Shown here: positions 24,711 to 33,558 of the stretch, in pieces
How the letters are laid out: each line of letters opens with the position of its first letter
How positions within the stretch are numbered: position 1 is the first letter of the stretch
Source: Novosphingobium sp. Fuku2-ISO-50
GTDB taxonomy: Bacteria > Pseudomonadota > Alphaproteobacteria > Sphingomonadales > Sphingomonadaceae
DNA: 64,000 nucleotides
Direction of reading: 5' to 3'
NCBI RefSeq assembly: GCF_001519055.1
Contig: NZ_KQ954299.1
Span: forward strand, 36,918-100,917
The notes under the pieces: generated by a model
The model's input: only the letters and a program-made list of their open reading frames with translations
Databases searched by the model: none
Told to the model about the DNA's origin: nothing
Translations under genes and position numbers: made by a program

Positions 24711-26774
24711 TTATCGCTCGACCAGCGCGCGCACCATGTCTGGGGTCAGCACTTGCGGCAGGATCTGCGCCGACCCATGCGCCGGATACCAGACATAGAG
24801 CGGCACTCCCGCGCGGCCATGCTCGGTCAACAGGCGCGTGACTTCGGGGTCGGAGCGGGTCCAGTCCGCCTCCATCATGACCGCGCCGCGCCGCCGAAAG
24901 GCGTCGCGCACGGTTTGGGCATTGAGGCTCGTCGCCTCATTTACTTTGCAGGTCAGGCACCATGCCGCCGTTGCAAAGACGAGCACGGGGCGGTTCCCGG
25001 CCCGCAAGTCGGACAGCCGCGATGTGCTGTAGGGCACGATTTCCGCACTCGCCCGTGCCGTGGCGGGCGCCAATGCCAAGGCTCCGACACCGAACACCGC
25101 CAGCGCCAAAGCGGCAAGCACGCCCGGCATGGCGGGCCAGGTGGGCAGCATTTTCCGCTGGCGCGCGCCGGTCAGCCACAGGGCCAACCCCAGGACGACG
25201 ACCCCGCCAAGCGCGGCGGTCATCGCGCCGACACCCGATTGTTGCCCGATCAGCCACGCGAGGCCGAGCGCGGTGGCAAACATCGGCACTGACAGCACAT
25301 GACGCAACACCGTCATCCATGCCCCCGGGCGCGGCATGCGCCGCCGTGCCGGTTCCCAAAAGCCGATCACGAGGAACGGCAAGGCCAGCCCGAGCCCCAG
25401 CCCGGCAAAGATCGCCAGTCCCGCGATCGCGGGCAGGATCAGCGCCGCACCCAGCGCGCCGGCCATGAACGGACCCGAGCACGGGGTCGCCACAAACGCG
25501 GCGAGCGCGCCGGTTGCCACGCCGCCGACAAATCCCTCGCTGCCGAGCGTGGCAAAGCCGAGCGCGGGCAATTCGAACAGTCCGGCAAGATTGAAGGCAA
25601 TCGCCGCCACGAGCAGGAGCAGCACCGCGACCACGCCCGGATTCTGCAACTGGAACGCCCAACCCACCGCTTCCCCACCGGCACGCAAGGCCAGCACGGC
25701 GGCACCCAGCGCGACCATCGTGCCGACCGCGCCGACCAGATACCCGAGCGCTTCGGTTCGCGCCTCGCGCTTGCCCGCGCCGGACCGCACCAGCGCCATC
25801 GCCTTGAGGCTGAGAATCGGAAACACACAAGGCATCAGGTTGAGCAGCAGGCCGCCCAGAATCGCCGCCGCGAGCGGTGCCAGCACCGGCGCGATCAGTC
25901 GGGCCATTCGCGCGGCCATGTCGCCCGGCACAACCGAAAAGGGATCTCCCGGTGATGCCGAGACCAGCCAGGCATGCGCCACGCCGGTATCGGGCCGCCG
26001 TTCGACCAGCATGACCTGATTGAAGGAGTCCGCGCGCGCTGTGCCAAGCGGGGCGCTGATCAGCACTTCGCCGTCTTGCGCCCGGTCAAGCCGGACCGGG
26101 CCGATCACCCCGCCATCGGGCGCAACCGGATAGAGCTCCAGCCGGTTTTCAGGCGCGGGCACAGGCAGGGCAAGCCCCATGGTCAGCGTCTGGCCGGACA
26201 GTTTGTAGCGCGCCTGCGCGTCAGACGCCTGTGGCAAGGCGCCTTGCGCAGCCATGATCAGCGATCGGGCCGAGGGATCGATCGCACCATCGCCCGCCAC
26301 CAGCTTTTGCGACAGTGTCACGGTGTCGGGGACACAGGATTCCTGCGAACACACCAGCAGATCGATTGTCCCGCCAAGCGGCAAGGCCGTGCCGAGCGGA
26401 ACATTGGCCGCAATCGCAAGGTCGGCGACAAGCACCGTGCGCCCTTCGTGGACGTTCATCGCAATCCCGCCGATCACCATGCGTTTGGGCACGGGGTGGC
26501 GCGGCGCGGATATCGTGACGCCCTCGGGCAGAGTCCAGGCAAAGCGCGGCGCATACCCGCTGTCCCCCGGGTTCTGCCAATAGATGTGCCAGCCGCGCGG
26601 CGGTTCGATCGCGATCGCCAGCGGCATGCTTTGCCCGGGCGCGGGGCGCAAAGATTGCGCAATCAGCGCCGCCTTTACGTCGGGCGGGGCGATCTGCGCC
26701 ATCGCGGGCGATGCGGCGAAAAGGCCGATCAGGGCCAGAGCCAGATTGCGAAAAGCGCTCAGCGGATGACCCAT
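24711..26774 (-). CDS. dsbD: DsbD-like thiol:disulfide interchange protein
   Basis: The 687-residue protein has the three DsbD parts. A signal peptide and periplasmic domain carry the Cys pair CSQESC near 150. An eight-helix membrane domain includes LMPCVFPILSLKAMAL and the paired TPCSGPF. A C-terminal thioredoxin-like domain has the CLTC motif near 590. It moves reducing power from cytoplasmic thioredoxin to periplasmic partners. Its start overlaps the apbE end by 16 bases, so it belongs with the ApbE/DUF3570/DUF4266/TlpA genes and probably keeps their thiols reduced. It ends four bases from the convergent receptor gene. Confidence 0.85.
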   Translation of the reverse strand: MGHPLSAFRNLALALIGLFAASPAMAQIAPPDVKAALIAQSLRPAPGQSMPLAIAIEPPRGWHIYWQNPGDSGYAPRFAWTLPEGVTISAPRHPVPKRMVIGGIAMNVHEGRTVLVADLAIAANVPLGTALPLGGTIDLLVCSQESCVPDTVTLSQKLVAGDGAIDPSARSLIMAAQGALPQASDAQARYKLSGQTLTMGLALPVPAPENRLELYPVAPDGGVIGPVRLDRAQDGEVLISAPLGTARADSFNQVMLVERRPDTGVAHAWLVSASPGDPFSVVPGDMAARMARLIAPVLAPLAAAILGGLLLNLMPCVFPILSLKAMALVRSGAGKREARTEALGYLVGAVGTMVALGAAVLALRAGGEAVGWAFQLQNPGVVAVLLLLVAAIAFNLAGLFELPALGFATLGSEGFVGGVATGALAAFVATPCSGPFMAGALGAALILPAIAGLAIFAGLGLGLALPFLVIGFWEPARRRMPRPGAWMTVLRHVLSVPMFATALGLAWLIGQQSGVGAMTAALGGVVVLGLALWLTGARQRKMLPTWPAMPGVLAALALAVFGVGALALAPATARASAEIVPYSTSRLSDLRAGNRPVLVFATAAWCLTCKVNEATSLNAQTVRDAFRRRGAVMMEADWTRSDPEVTRLLTEHGRAGVPLYVWYPAHGSAQILPQVLTPDMVRALVER

Positions 26775-27613
26775 GCGGTCACTCCTTCCTGTTCCAGAAA
26801 AGCCTCGCAGCCGGGGCCTTGCAACATGGCCAAGGTCGACAGGACCCCGGCCTCGACGCAAGTCGGCGCGGCGACGGTAACCGCGCGCGGGGCGTCGGCA
26901 ATCGACATCCCGGTGCGCGGGTCGAGAATGTGCGAATAGCGGCGCCCGGCGCGCTCGACATAGCGCCGGGCATCGCCACTGGTGGTGATCGCTCCGCCAT
27001 CGATTTCGAGCCAGGCGGCGGCAGACGTGTCGTCGACGGCTTCGATCAGCACGCGCCACCGTCCGCCATCCGCGCGCGGCCCCGTCACGCACAAGTCACC
27101 GCCAAAATTGATCAGCACCGGCACATCGGTTTCGGCCCGGGCGCGGGCCACGCCCATGTCGACGGCGTATTCCTTGGCAATTCCGCCAAAGTCGAGCTCC
27201 ATCCCCGGCCGCAGGATCAGAACGCCATCGTGCCACTGCACTTTGCCCCATCCGACGAGCGGCAGAATATCCGCCACCTGAGCAGGATCGGGCACACGGT
27301 CGGACCCGTCGAAAGTCCATGCCCGGCGCAGGATGCCCGACGTGATGTCGAACAATCCGTCGCTGATCGCATGACAATGTGCCGCATAATCCATCAGCAA
27401 GCGGGTTTCGGCATCAAGCGTCATGCCCATGCCCGCCAGCGCATTGATCTGCCCGACGACGCTTTCGGGCAGATAGCGGCTGAATTTGCTCTCGATCCGC
27501 CGTGCCTCGGCCTCGACCGCAGCACCGATGCGCGCGGCAAGCGCTGCATCGGTGCAATCGACCTGAACCTCGCATGGCGAACCCATTGCCTTGAAACGGG
27601 TTGTCAGCACCAT
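26759..27613 (-). CDS. apbE: FAD:protein FMN transferase (ApbE family)
   Basis: The 284-residue protein has ApbE signatures: MGSPCEVQV at the N terminus, ELDFGGIAKEYAVD near 140, VLINFGGDLCVTG near 167 and YSHILDPRTGMSI near 230. ApbE proteins attach FMN to Thr or Ser of exported redox proteins using FAD. This copy lacks an obvious signal peptide or lipobox, so its compartment is unclear. The expected D-G-(S/A)-T-type FMN acceptor is not obvious in the neighbours; the target may be the small DUF4266 lipoprotein or an unlinked protein. Confidence 0.85.
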   Translation of the reverse strand: MVLTTRFKAMGSPCEVQVDCTDAALAARIGAAVEAEARRIESKFSRYLPESVVGQINALAGMGMTLDAETRLLMDYAAHCHAISDGLFDITSGILRRAWTFDGSDRVPDPAQVADILPLVGWGKVQWHDGVLILRPGMELDFGGIAKEYAVDMGVARARAETDVPVLINFGGDLCVTGPRADGGRWRVLIEAVDDTSAAAWLEIDGGAITTSGDARRYVERAGRRYSHILDPRTGMSIADAPRAVTVAAPTCVEAGVLSTLAMLQGPGCEAFLEQEGVTAWVIR

Positions 27614-27635
27614 GATCGCAAATCCTGTCGGGCGC

Positions 27636-27664
27636 GCGGCCGGAACTTTGGGGGAACCGGCCGC
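27636..27664 (-). terminator. Inverted repeat between the DUF3570 and apbE genes
   Basis: GCGGCCGG and CCGGCCGC flank a 13-base loop in the gap after the DUF3570 stop. There is no T run, so it may only weaken read-through into apbE. Confidence 0.45.
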
Positions 27665-27680
27665 ACACGCTCGCTCAAAG

Positions 27681-29099
27681 CTACATGCGCAGCCTCAGCC
27701 CCGTCATCACGCTTATCGCATGAACCCCGGAAAACAGGTCGAGCCCCGACAACTGGCCCGGCGCGTTTGCGACGGTATGCGCGCCGGTCTGGCGGTAGCT
27801 TTCCCCTTCGACATAGAATTCGCCGGTCTTGAACACCCGCACGCCGATCTTGCCGCCGATCGTGTTGGCGTTGAACCGGGAAAGGCGGCTGTCGGAACTG
27901 GCATAAGCGGGCAGGGCATTGCCGTTGACCAGATAATAGGTGAAAAAGTTCGCCGCTGTCTGATGGTAATAGCGGTAGAGCGGCTTGATATACAGCGATC
28001 CGCCCAACGGAATTTGTTCCGAAACTTCGGCGGTCAGCGAATTGATGCCCCAGGTGTCATGATAGTACCGCACCGACACATCGGCGACCGTCGGGCCGAG
28101 CGCGAGCTTGTTGCCCCAATAGACGCTTTCGCGCGTGCGACTGCGCGGGCGGCTTTCGAACAGGTAGTCGAGCGGAGCGCCGCTGACCGGATCGACCACC
28201 GAAACTATGCGATAGGGATCGGCCTGATACCCCTTGCTGCCGCTGAGGTTGAAATTGACTTGCGTGATCCAGAACCGGGCCAGCGTCTGCGAAACACCGG
28301 CCAGCACGCCATACGTCGCCTTGGTGTCGTTGCCGCCGCCGATCTGGCTGTTCAGCTCCTGGAACGGGGAGGGCGTCCCGTTGTAGGGGCGCGAGATGTC
28401 CTCTTCCAGATTGACCGACAGCGACAGCGTCGTGTTCTTCTGATTGAGATCGCGCGCAATGCCGAAATTGGCGGTAAAGCTGGTGTAATCGCGCTCCACC
28501 GAGGCGCCGAGCCCGACATTGAGGCGGGTATCGGGATTGGCCAGCCAGGAAAGGCCGCCGTTGCCGGCAAAGCGATGATCGTGGAACGAGGCCAGCGGCA
28601 GTGTTCTGGCCGGCACCGTATAGCTCGATTTCGCATAAGCGGTGCCGGGGATTGTGGTGACAGTCCCCCCGCCCGAGGCGCCGGTGCTGGTCACTTGCGT
28701 GCTGGTCGTCTTTTCGCGGACGATCGAATTGAACGTCTGGTCCGAGGTCGAGGGCGTCGCGCCGTTGGGGGTTGCCCCGGTCAATGTATCGAAAGTGAAA
28801 TTGCCGCTGATGATGCTGCCGTTGGCCAGATAGTTCTGGACGTTGAACACCGGCTCCACCGCCTGCACCCGGCTGCCCGATTCCTTGTAGAACAGGATCG
28901 AGGAGTCATAGACATACGTGTTTGGGCCGGGTGCCGGCTCTTTCATCAGGTCGTGCACGACGACTTGCGGTTCGTCTTCCCCGCTATCCTGGGCGAGCGC
29001 CGCGCTGGCGCCGAGCAGATTGGCGCTGAGCATGGAAAGGCCTGCCGCAATGCGGCCAAGCTTGCGGACGGGGCCTGCGCCGGTTTCGATCAGTTGCAT
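27681..29099 (-). CDS. DUF3570 outer-membrane beta-barrel-like protein
   Basis: The 472-residue protein has a signal peptide (GLSMLSANLLGASAALAQ) and then long alternating polar/aromatic strands ending in MTGLRLRM, typical of an outer-membrane barrel. The combination with a DUF4266 lipoprotein, ApbE and a thioredoxin is the recurring neighbourhood of DUF3570, from which I take the name. The ATG at 29099 overlaps the end of the DUF4266 gene by ten bases. A barrel that exposes or passes a modified partner is inference. Confidence 0.75.
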   Translation of the reverse strand: MQLIETGAGPVRKLGRIAAGLSMLSANLLGASAALAQDSGEDEPQVVVHDLMKEPAPGPNTYVYDSSILFYKESGSRVQAVEPVFNVQNYLANGSIISGNFTFDTLTGATPNGATPSTSDQTFNSIVREKTTSTQVTSTGASGGGTVTTIPGTAYAKSSYTVPARTLPLASFHDHRFAGNGGLSWLANPDTRLNVGLGASVERDYTSFTANFGIARDLNQKNTTLSLSVNLEEDISRPYNGTPSPFQELNSQIGGGNDTKATYGVLAGVSQTLARFWITQVNFNLSGSKGYQADPYRIVSVVDPVSGAPLDYLFESRPRSRTRESVYWGNKLALGPTVADVSVRYYHDTWGINSLTAEVSEQIPLGGSLYIKPLYRYYHQTAANFFTYYLVNGNALPAYASSDSRLSRFNANTIGGKIGVRVFKTGEFYVEGESYRQTGAHTVANAPGQLSGLDLFSGVHAISVMTGLRLRM

Positions 29100-29305
29100 C
29101 CGCAGCCTCCGCCGCTGGCGTTGCGACCGCCGGTCGCGCCTTCCTTGCTGAAATAGATATGGTCGTGATAGCCGCTGAGATTGCCTTCGGAATCGAGAGC
29201 CATCGCATTGCGTGCGAGAATATCGCGCTGCCACGGCTTGACCCCGACATGGGCGCAACCGCCCAGCAAGGTCAGACCGAGCGCAAGAATCACCTTGCGG
29301 ATCAT
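29090..29305 (-). CDS. DUF4266 small lipoprotein with GCGCN tail
   Basis: The 71-residue precursor has a lipoprotein signal (LALGLTLLGGCAHVG), giving a mature protein of about 55 residues that ends GGGCGCN. The middle segment DILARNAMALDSEGNLSGYHDHIYFSKEGA is characteristic of DUF4266. The Gly/Cys tail suggests a metal, thiol or modification site handled by the adjacent thioredoxin, DsbD and ApbE proteins. No function is established as far as I know. Confidence 0.75.
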   Translation of the reverse strand: MIRKVILALGLTLLGGCAHVGVKPWQRDILARNAMALDSEGNLSGYHDHIYFSKEGATGGRNASGGGCGCN

Positions 29306-29335
29306 CGTTTTCGCCTTTCTGTGATGTTTACGGGA

Positions 29336-29857
29336 TCAGCCGTGTTCGCCGACCAGGGCGGAAACGTGCTGGCTGTATTCGCCGGTCTTGTTGTCGAAAT
29401 AGCCATGGTGGACAAAGCGCTGCCGACCGTCGCGACCGATCACGACGGACGTCGGCATTGTCGAAACCTGAAAGCGTGTGGCGATGGCTCCTTTGGGGTC
29501 ATAGACCACCGGCAAGCCCGTACCGACCGCCTGCAGGAAATTGGCCGCCGCTTTGCGGTCACGGTCGAGATTGACCGTCACGATCACCAGATCCTTGCTG
29601 TCGTAACTCGCGCGCAGTTGGTTGAGATAGGCAAAGGACAGACGGCACGGGGCGCACCACGATGCCCAGAAATCGACATAGACCACTTTGCCGCGATACT
29701 TTGACAGGTCGAGCGTGCCATCCGGCTCGAGCGCCATCGCGCTGGTCGGCACGGCGACTGATGCGCCAACGCCGATGGACAGCGCCAGAACCGCCGCCGC
29801 AAAGGGACGCAGAACCCGGGCAAGGTGAAGGGAAGACGGAATAAAAGATGGTCGCAT
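29336..29857 (-). CDS. TlpA-like periplasmic thioredoxin
   Basis: The 173-residue protein has a signal peptide (FAAAVLALSIGVGASVAVPTSAMA) and a thioredoxin fold with WCAPC near 66-70 and the cis-proline motif MPTSVV near 135. It is a periplasmic reductant and the likely partner of the DsbD-like protein in the same cluster. It could reduce the GCGC tail of the DUF4266 lipoprotein. The ATG at 29857 gives a complete signal peptide; earlier in-frame starts add non-signal sequence. Confidence 0.85.
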   Translation of the reverse strand: MRPSFIPSSLHLARVLRPFAAAVLALSIGVGASVAVPTSAMALEPDGTLDLSKYRGKVVYVDFWASWCAPCRLSFAYLNQLRASYDSKDLVIVTVNLDRDRKAAANFLQAVGTGLPVVYDPKGAIATRFQVSTMPTSVVIGRDGRQRFVHHGYFDNKTGEYSQHVSALVGEHG

Positions 29858-30167
29858 GGATTCCTCGCATTGGCGGTCCCACCTGAAGGACGCCGCCACA
29901 CGCAGAGGGCCGCAGTCGGCCAATCAAATTTTTCGTTTGGGCAAGCGCCACCCGGATTGCGGGGGCAACCGGTTTGCCGATACCGATCTGCTTGTCCCCA
30001 AGGAAGATGGCGGTGATCGACCAGGGCTTCGATCGTACCGTTCATCAATTCGATCGCGAGCACGGGGCCAATGGACCGGGTGACAATGGCCCGCCAGACT
30101 GGCGCGGGGTGCAAGATGCACAGCGCACCGATGGTGCACCTGGTGCAGAAAAGATGCCGTCGTTCGT
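29858..30167. other. Gap between the redox cluster and the arsenic operon
   Basis: This stretch of about 310 bases holds no supported gene. It should carry the minus-strand promoter of the TlpA/DUF4266/DUF3570/apbE/dsbD genes and the end of the ars transcript. I see no convincing terminator or core promoter. Confidence 0.5.
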
Positions 30168-30914
30168 TTAGCTATTTGCCAGGCGCGTCCGTTCAACCGG
30201 CGTTGCGACCGGCTCGTCGCGGTCCTTGCGTTCGGAATAGCGGTCGACCAGTTGGTCGGCATGGGGGCGCAGCAGGATGGTGAAGCGCACCAGTTCTTCC
30301 ATGACATCAACGATCCGATCGTAATAGCTCGACGGCTTCATCCGCCCTGCCTCGTCGAATTCCTCATAGGCCTTGGCGACGCTCGACTGGTTGGGGATGG
30401 TAAACATCCGCATCCACCGCCCCAGCAGGCGCAAGCTGTTGACGCTGTTGAAGGATTGCGACCCGGCGCTGACTTGCATCACCGCCAGAGTGCGGCCCTG
30501 TGTGGGGCGCAGGCCTTTCATGGCCAGCGGCAGATGATCGATCTGGGTTTTCATGATGCCGGTGATCTGGCCATGGCGTTCCGGGCTGCACCAGACCTGG
30601 CCTTCCGACCAGAGCGAATGCTCGCGCAGTTCCGCCACGGCGGGATGGTCGTCCCCTGCCACCTGATCGGGGAGCGGCAGATCGGCCGGATCGAAAATCC
30701 GGGTTTCGCAACCGAAAAACTGCAACAGGCGCGCACATTCCTCGACGACCAGCCGGGAATAGGACCGATCGCGCAGCGAACCATAGAGCAGCAGAATGCG
30801 CGGCGGCGGCTGATCACTGCCCAAACCCTCGGCGGGGCGGCGATGCGCATATTCTGTGCGCAGGGCGGGAAGGACGTCCGGGTCGGACAGGGGGCGCAGG
30901 CGTTCAAAGGTCAT
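30168..30914 (-). CDS. arsH: ArsH, NADPH-dependent FMN reductase / organoarsenical oxidase
   Basis: The 248-residue flavodoxin-like protein has the ArsH segments [18 protein letters not shown] near 42, [10 protein letters not shown] near 75, [25 protein letters not shown] near 108 and [18 protein letters not shown] near 152. ArsH oxidises trivalent methylarsenicals and gives resistance to organoarsenicals. It is the last gene of the ars operon; its start overlaps the acr3 stop as TGATG. Confidence 0.93.
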   Translation of the reverse strand: MTFERLRPLSDPDVLPALRTEYAHRRPAEGLGSDQPPPRILLLYGSLRDRSYSRLVVEECARLLQFFGCETRIFDPADLPLPDQVAGDDHPAVAELREHSLWSEGQVWCSPERHGQITGIMKTQIDHLPLAMKGLRPTQGRTLAVMQVSAGSQSFNSVNSLRLLGRWMRMFTIPNQSSVAKAYEEFDEAGRMKPSSYYDRIVDVMEELVRFTILLRPHADQLVDRYSERKDRDEPVATPVERTRLANS

Positions 30915-31987
30915 CAGCGCGCTCCTGCCGGAAAGGTATCGGAAAACCAGCGCCGCCCGAACCAGAAGGCGACGTTCACCAGCAGGATCAGCACCGGCAC
31001 TTCGACCAAAGGCCCGATGACGGCGGCAAAGGCGACCGGCGAGGCGAGGCCGAAGGCGGCAATGGCCACCGCGATCGCCAGTTCGAAATTGTTGCCTGCG
31101 GCGGTGAAGGCCACTGCCGTCGTGCGAGGATAGTCAGCCGAGATCAGCTTGCCCATGAAGAAGCTGATCGTGAACTGGACGACGAAATAGATCGCCAGCG
31201 GAATGGCGATCCGCAGCGCGTCCATCGGCAAGCGGACAACATCGCCGCCCTTCAGGCTGAACATCGCCAGAATCGTGAACAGCAGCGCGACCAGCGTGAT
31301 CGGCCCGATCTTTGGCAGGAAACGACCCTCATACCACGCGTTGCCCTTGGCCCTGACCAGCACCCGGCGGGTGATGAATCCGGCGGCAAAGGGAATGCCC
31401 AGATAGATCACCACCGCTTGGGCGATTGTCCAGAAGCTGACGTTGATCACGCTGCCCTGCAGGCCGAGCAGCGGTGGCAGAAAGGCGAGGAAGAACCAGG
31501 CATAGACGCTGAAGAACAGGATCTGGAACACGGAGTTGAACGCCACCAGCGCCGCGACATACTGATTGTCACCCTTGGCAAGCTGGTTCCACACCAGCAC
31601 CATGGCGATGCAACGGGCAAGGCCGATAAGGATCAGCCCGGTCATATATTGCGGCGTATCGCGCAGGAATATCACCGCCAGCGCAAACATCAGCACTGGC
31701 CCGATGATCCAGTTCTGGATCAGCGAGATCGTGAGCACCTTTTTGTCGGCGAAAACCTTGGGCAAGTCCTCATAGCGCACGCGGGCCAGCGGCGGGTACA
31801 TCATCAGGATCAGGCCGATGGCAATGGGCACATTGGTGGTGCCGACCGACAGGCTGTTCAACGCTGCCGGCAGCCCCTTGAACACTGTGCCAAGCAGCAC
31901 ACCGCCCGCCATGGCCAGAAAAATCCATAGCGTCAGGTAGCGATCGAGGAAGGAAAGCCGCGCGGGGCGGGCAGTCTGCTGGGTCAT
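30914..31987 (-). CDS. acr3: Acr3-family arsenite efflux permease
   Basis: The 357-residue protein has ten predicted membrane helices and the Acr3 landmarks [18 protein letters not shown] near 145 (with the conserved Cys) and [19 protein letters not shown] near 290. It exports arsenite from the cytoplasm. It follows the arsenate reductase gene by 12 bases. Confidence 0.93.
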   Translation of the reverse strand: MTQQTARPARLSFLDRYLTLWIFLAMAGGVLLGTVFKGLPAALNSLSVGTTNVPIAIGLILMMYPPLARVRYEDLPKVFADKKVLTISLIQNWIIGPVLMFALAVIFLRDTPQYMTGLILIGLARCIAMVLVWNQLAKGDNQYVAALVAFNSVFQILFFSVYAWFFLAFLPPLLGLQGSVINVSFWTIAQAVVIYLGIPFAAGFITRRVLVRAKGNAWYEGRFLPKIGPITLVALLFTILAMFSLKGGDVVRLPMDALRIAIPLAIYFVVQFTISFFMGKLISADYPRTTAVAFTAAGNNFELAIAVAIAAFGLASPVAFAAVIGPLVEVPVLILLVNVAFWFGRRWFSDTFPAGAR

Positions 31988-31999
31988 GGGTCCAGGGCC

Positions 32000-32431
32000 T
32001 TATTGGGCGATGCGGTTGCCGGCGGCGTCGATCACCTGTTCGCCATCTTCCTTGGCGAAGGCGGTCTGTTGCGCGGCAGGGATCAGATCGAGCACGGCTT
32101 CCGAGGGGCGGCACAGCTTGACGCCGAGCGGCGAGATCACCAGCGGCCGATTGATCAGGATGGGATGCGCCATCATCGCGTCGATCACCTGGGCGTCGGT
32201 CAATTCGGGGTTGCCAAGGCCAAGCTCGGCAAAAGGTGTGCCCTTTTCGCGCAGCAGAGCGCGAGGGGTCATGCCCGCCCGCGCGATCAGGCTTTCCAGC
32301 AAGGCGCGCGCGGGCGGGGTCTTGAGATATTCCACCACATGGGGCTCAATCCCGGCGTTGCGGATCATCGCCAGCGCATTGCGCGAGGTGCCGCATTCGG
32401 GGTTGTGATAGATGATGATGTCTGTGGTCAT
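32000..32431 (-). CDS. arsC: Arsenate reductase, glutaredoxin-coupled type
   Basis: The 143-residue protein starts TTDIIIYHNPECGTSRNALAMI, with the single catalytic Cys near 12 in the glutathione/glutaredoxin-dependent ArsC fold, and ends with RPLVISPLGVKLCRP. It reduces arsenate to arsenite for Acr3. It overlaps the stop of a second, unrelated arsenate reductase by four bases (ATGA). Just upstream lies a 15-bp repeat array whose every unit contains a GGAGA ribosome-site-like sequence on this strand. Confidence 0.9.
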   Translation of the reverse strand: MTTDIIIYHNPECGTSRNALAMIRNAGIEPHVVEYLKTPPARALLESLIARAGMTPRALLREKGTPFAELGLGNPELTDAQVIDAMMAHPILINRPLVISPLGVKLCRPSEAVLDLIPAAQQTAFAKEDGEQVIDAAGNRIAQ

Positions 32432-33039
32432 TGTGCAGTTTCTCCGGGTGCAGTTTCTCCGGGTGCAGTTTCTCCGGGTGCAGTTTCTCCGGGCCCAGTT
32501 TCTCCGGGCCCAGCTTCTCCGGGCCCAGCTTCTCCGGGTTGGGTCGCGCCTTCGATGTGGCCGATGTCCTGAAGCTTGCGTGCCATTGCCAGCTTGTCGA
32601 GGCTGGCCAGCGGCAGTTCCATGAACAGTTCGATCCGGCGGCGCAGATAACGGACCGCCTCGATGAAGGCTTGGCGTTGGCCCTCACCTTCAACCGCGGC
32701 AGGGTCCTTGATGCCCCAATGGGCCGTCATCGGATGGCCGATCCACACGGGGCAGGTCTCGCGCGCCGCATTGTCGCAGACGGTGAAGATGAAGTCGAAC
32801 ACGGGCGCGGTTGCGCCCGTGAATTCGTTCCAGCTCTTCGAACGCAGTCCCTCGGTCGAGAAGCCCAGCCCTGCGAGGGTCTCAAGTGCCACGGGATGCA
32901 CATCGCCCTTGGGGTGGCTCCCCGCGCTATAGGCTTTGAAGCGGCCGGCACCGTAGTGGTTCATCAGCACCTCGCCGATGATCGAGCGCGCGGAATTGCC
33001 CGTACACAGGAACAGCACATTATAGATCTTGTCGGTCAT
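32428..33039 (-). CDS. arsC: Arsenate reductase, low-molecular-weight phosphatase type, with a repetitive tail
   Basis: The 203-residue protein has the LMW protein-tyrosine-phosphatase fold with the P-loop CTGNSARS near 10-17 and a later FIFTVCDNAARETCPVW segment with the resolving cysteines. This is the ArsC type that works with thioredoxin or mycothiol. The catalytic domain ends near residue 165; the rest is a PGE[TA][AG] pentapeptide repeated about eight times, an extra feature for the family. The ATG at 33039 is chosen to give the normal N terminus. Confidence 0.9.
   Translation of the reverse strand: MTDKIYNVLFLCTGNSARSIIGEVLMNHYGAGRFKAYSAGSHPKGDVHPVALETLAGLGFSTEGLRSKSWNEFTGATAPVFDFIFTVCDNAARETCPVWIGHPMTAHWGIKDPAAVEGEGQRQAFIEAVRYLRRRIELFMELPLASLDKLAMARKLQDIGHIEGATQPGEAGPGEAGPGETGPGETAPGETAPGETAPGETAQ
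32433..32537 (-). repeat. 15-bp tandem repeat, seven copies, at the junction of the two arsC genes
   Basis: Units start at 32433 and recur every 15 bases: four GTGCAGTTTCTCCGG, one GCCCAGTTTCTCCGG and two GCCCAGCTTCTCCGG. On the minus strand each unit reads CCGGAGAAACTG, encoding the PGET repeat of the first ArsC. The last unit's GGAGA lies at ribosome-site distance before the second arsC start. Confidence 0.95.
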
Positions 33040-33050
33040 GGGGGGACTCC

Positions 33051-33401
33051 TCAGGCGTTGGCATCGCAATGGAGCTGCGCAAGCAGGTCGGAGCACATTT
33101 CCGGCGCGCCATTGCAGCAATCCTGCATCAGGAAAGCCAGCAGGCGGCGCATGGCGACATAATCCGTGCGGTAATGGATGAGGCGGCTTTCCCGCTCCGA
33201 CTGCACGAGGCCGGCCCGTTCGAGCGTCGCCAGATGATGCGACATGGTGGAAGGCGGCACGCCTGCTTTTTCAGCAATAGCCCCGGCTATCAGGCCGTCC
33301 GGCCCAGCCTGAACCAACATACGAAACACCGACAGCCGTGTTTCGTGGGCAAGAGCGCCCAGCGCATCCACCGCCCAGACCTGCGGGCTCACATCATTCA
33401 T
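33051..33401 (-). CDS. arsR: ArsR-family arsenite-responsive repressor
   Basis: The 116-residue protein has an ArsR winged helix (ALAHETRLSVFRMLVQAG, KAGVPPSTMSHHLATLERAGLVQSERESRLIHYR). A vicinal Cys pair near the C terminus (MQDCCNGAPEMCSDL) is a likely arsenite site, placed as in the ArsR type that senses through C-terminal cysteines. It is the first gene of the operon and 12 bases before the first arsC. The ATG at 33401 is preferred for normal length. Confidence 0.92.
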   Translation of the reverse strand: MNDVSPQVWAVDALGALAHETRLSVFRMLVQAGPDGLIAGAIAEKAGVPPSTMSHHLATLERAGLVQSERESRLIHYRTDYVAMRRLLAFLMQDCCNGAPEMCSDLLAQLHCDANA

Positions 33402-33427
33402 GCCACACCAACCTTTCGACTCATCTA

Positions 33428-33455
33428 AAAATATCGACCGATGTTCGCATGTCAA
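33428..33455 (-). promoter_or_regulatory. arsR promoter and probable operator
   Basis: On the minus strand TTGACA (33450-33455) and TATTTT (33428-33433) are spaced 16 bases apart, 27 bases before the arsR ATG. AACATCG occurs twice across the region as a direct repeat that could bind ArsR. Confidence 0.6.
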
Positions 33456-33558
33456 TCGATGTTTCCAGTTTTGTCGAATTGAGCGGGGTCAACACGTCAC
33501 CGCCGATATCGGCCCAAACGCGGCAAGCTCTGCTCGATCCCGGATATGCCCGGGCTCG

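Noticed and set aside
32433..32537. CRISPR array
   Set aside because: The 15-bp units are contiguous with no spacers, and they encode the tail of an arsenate reductase in frame.
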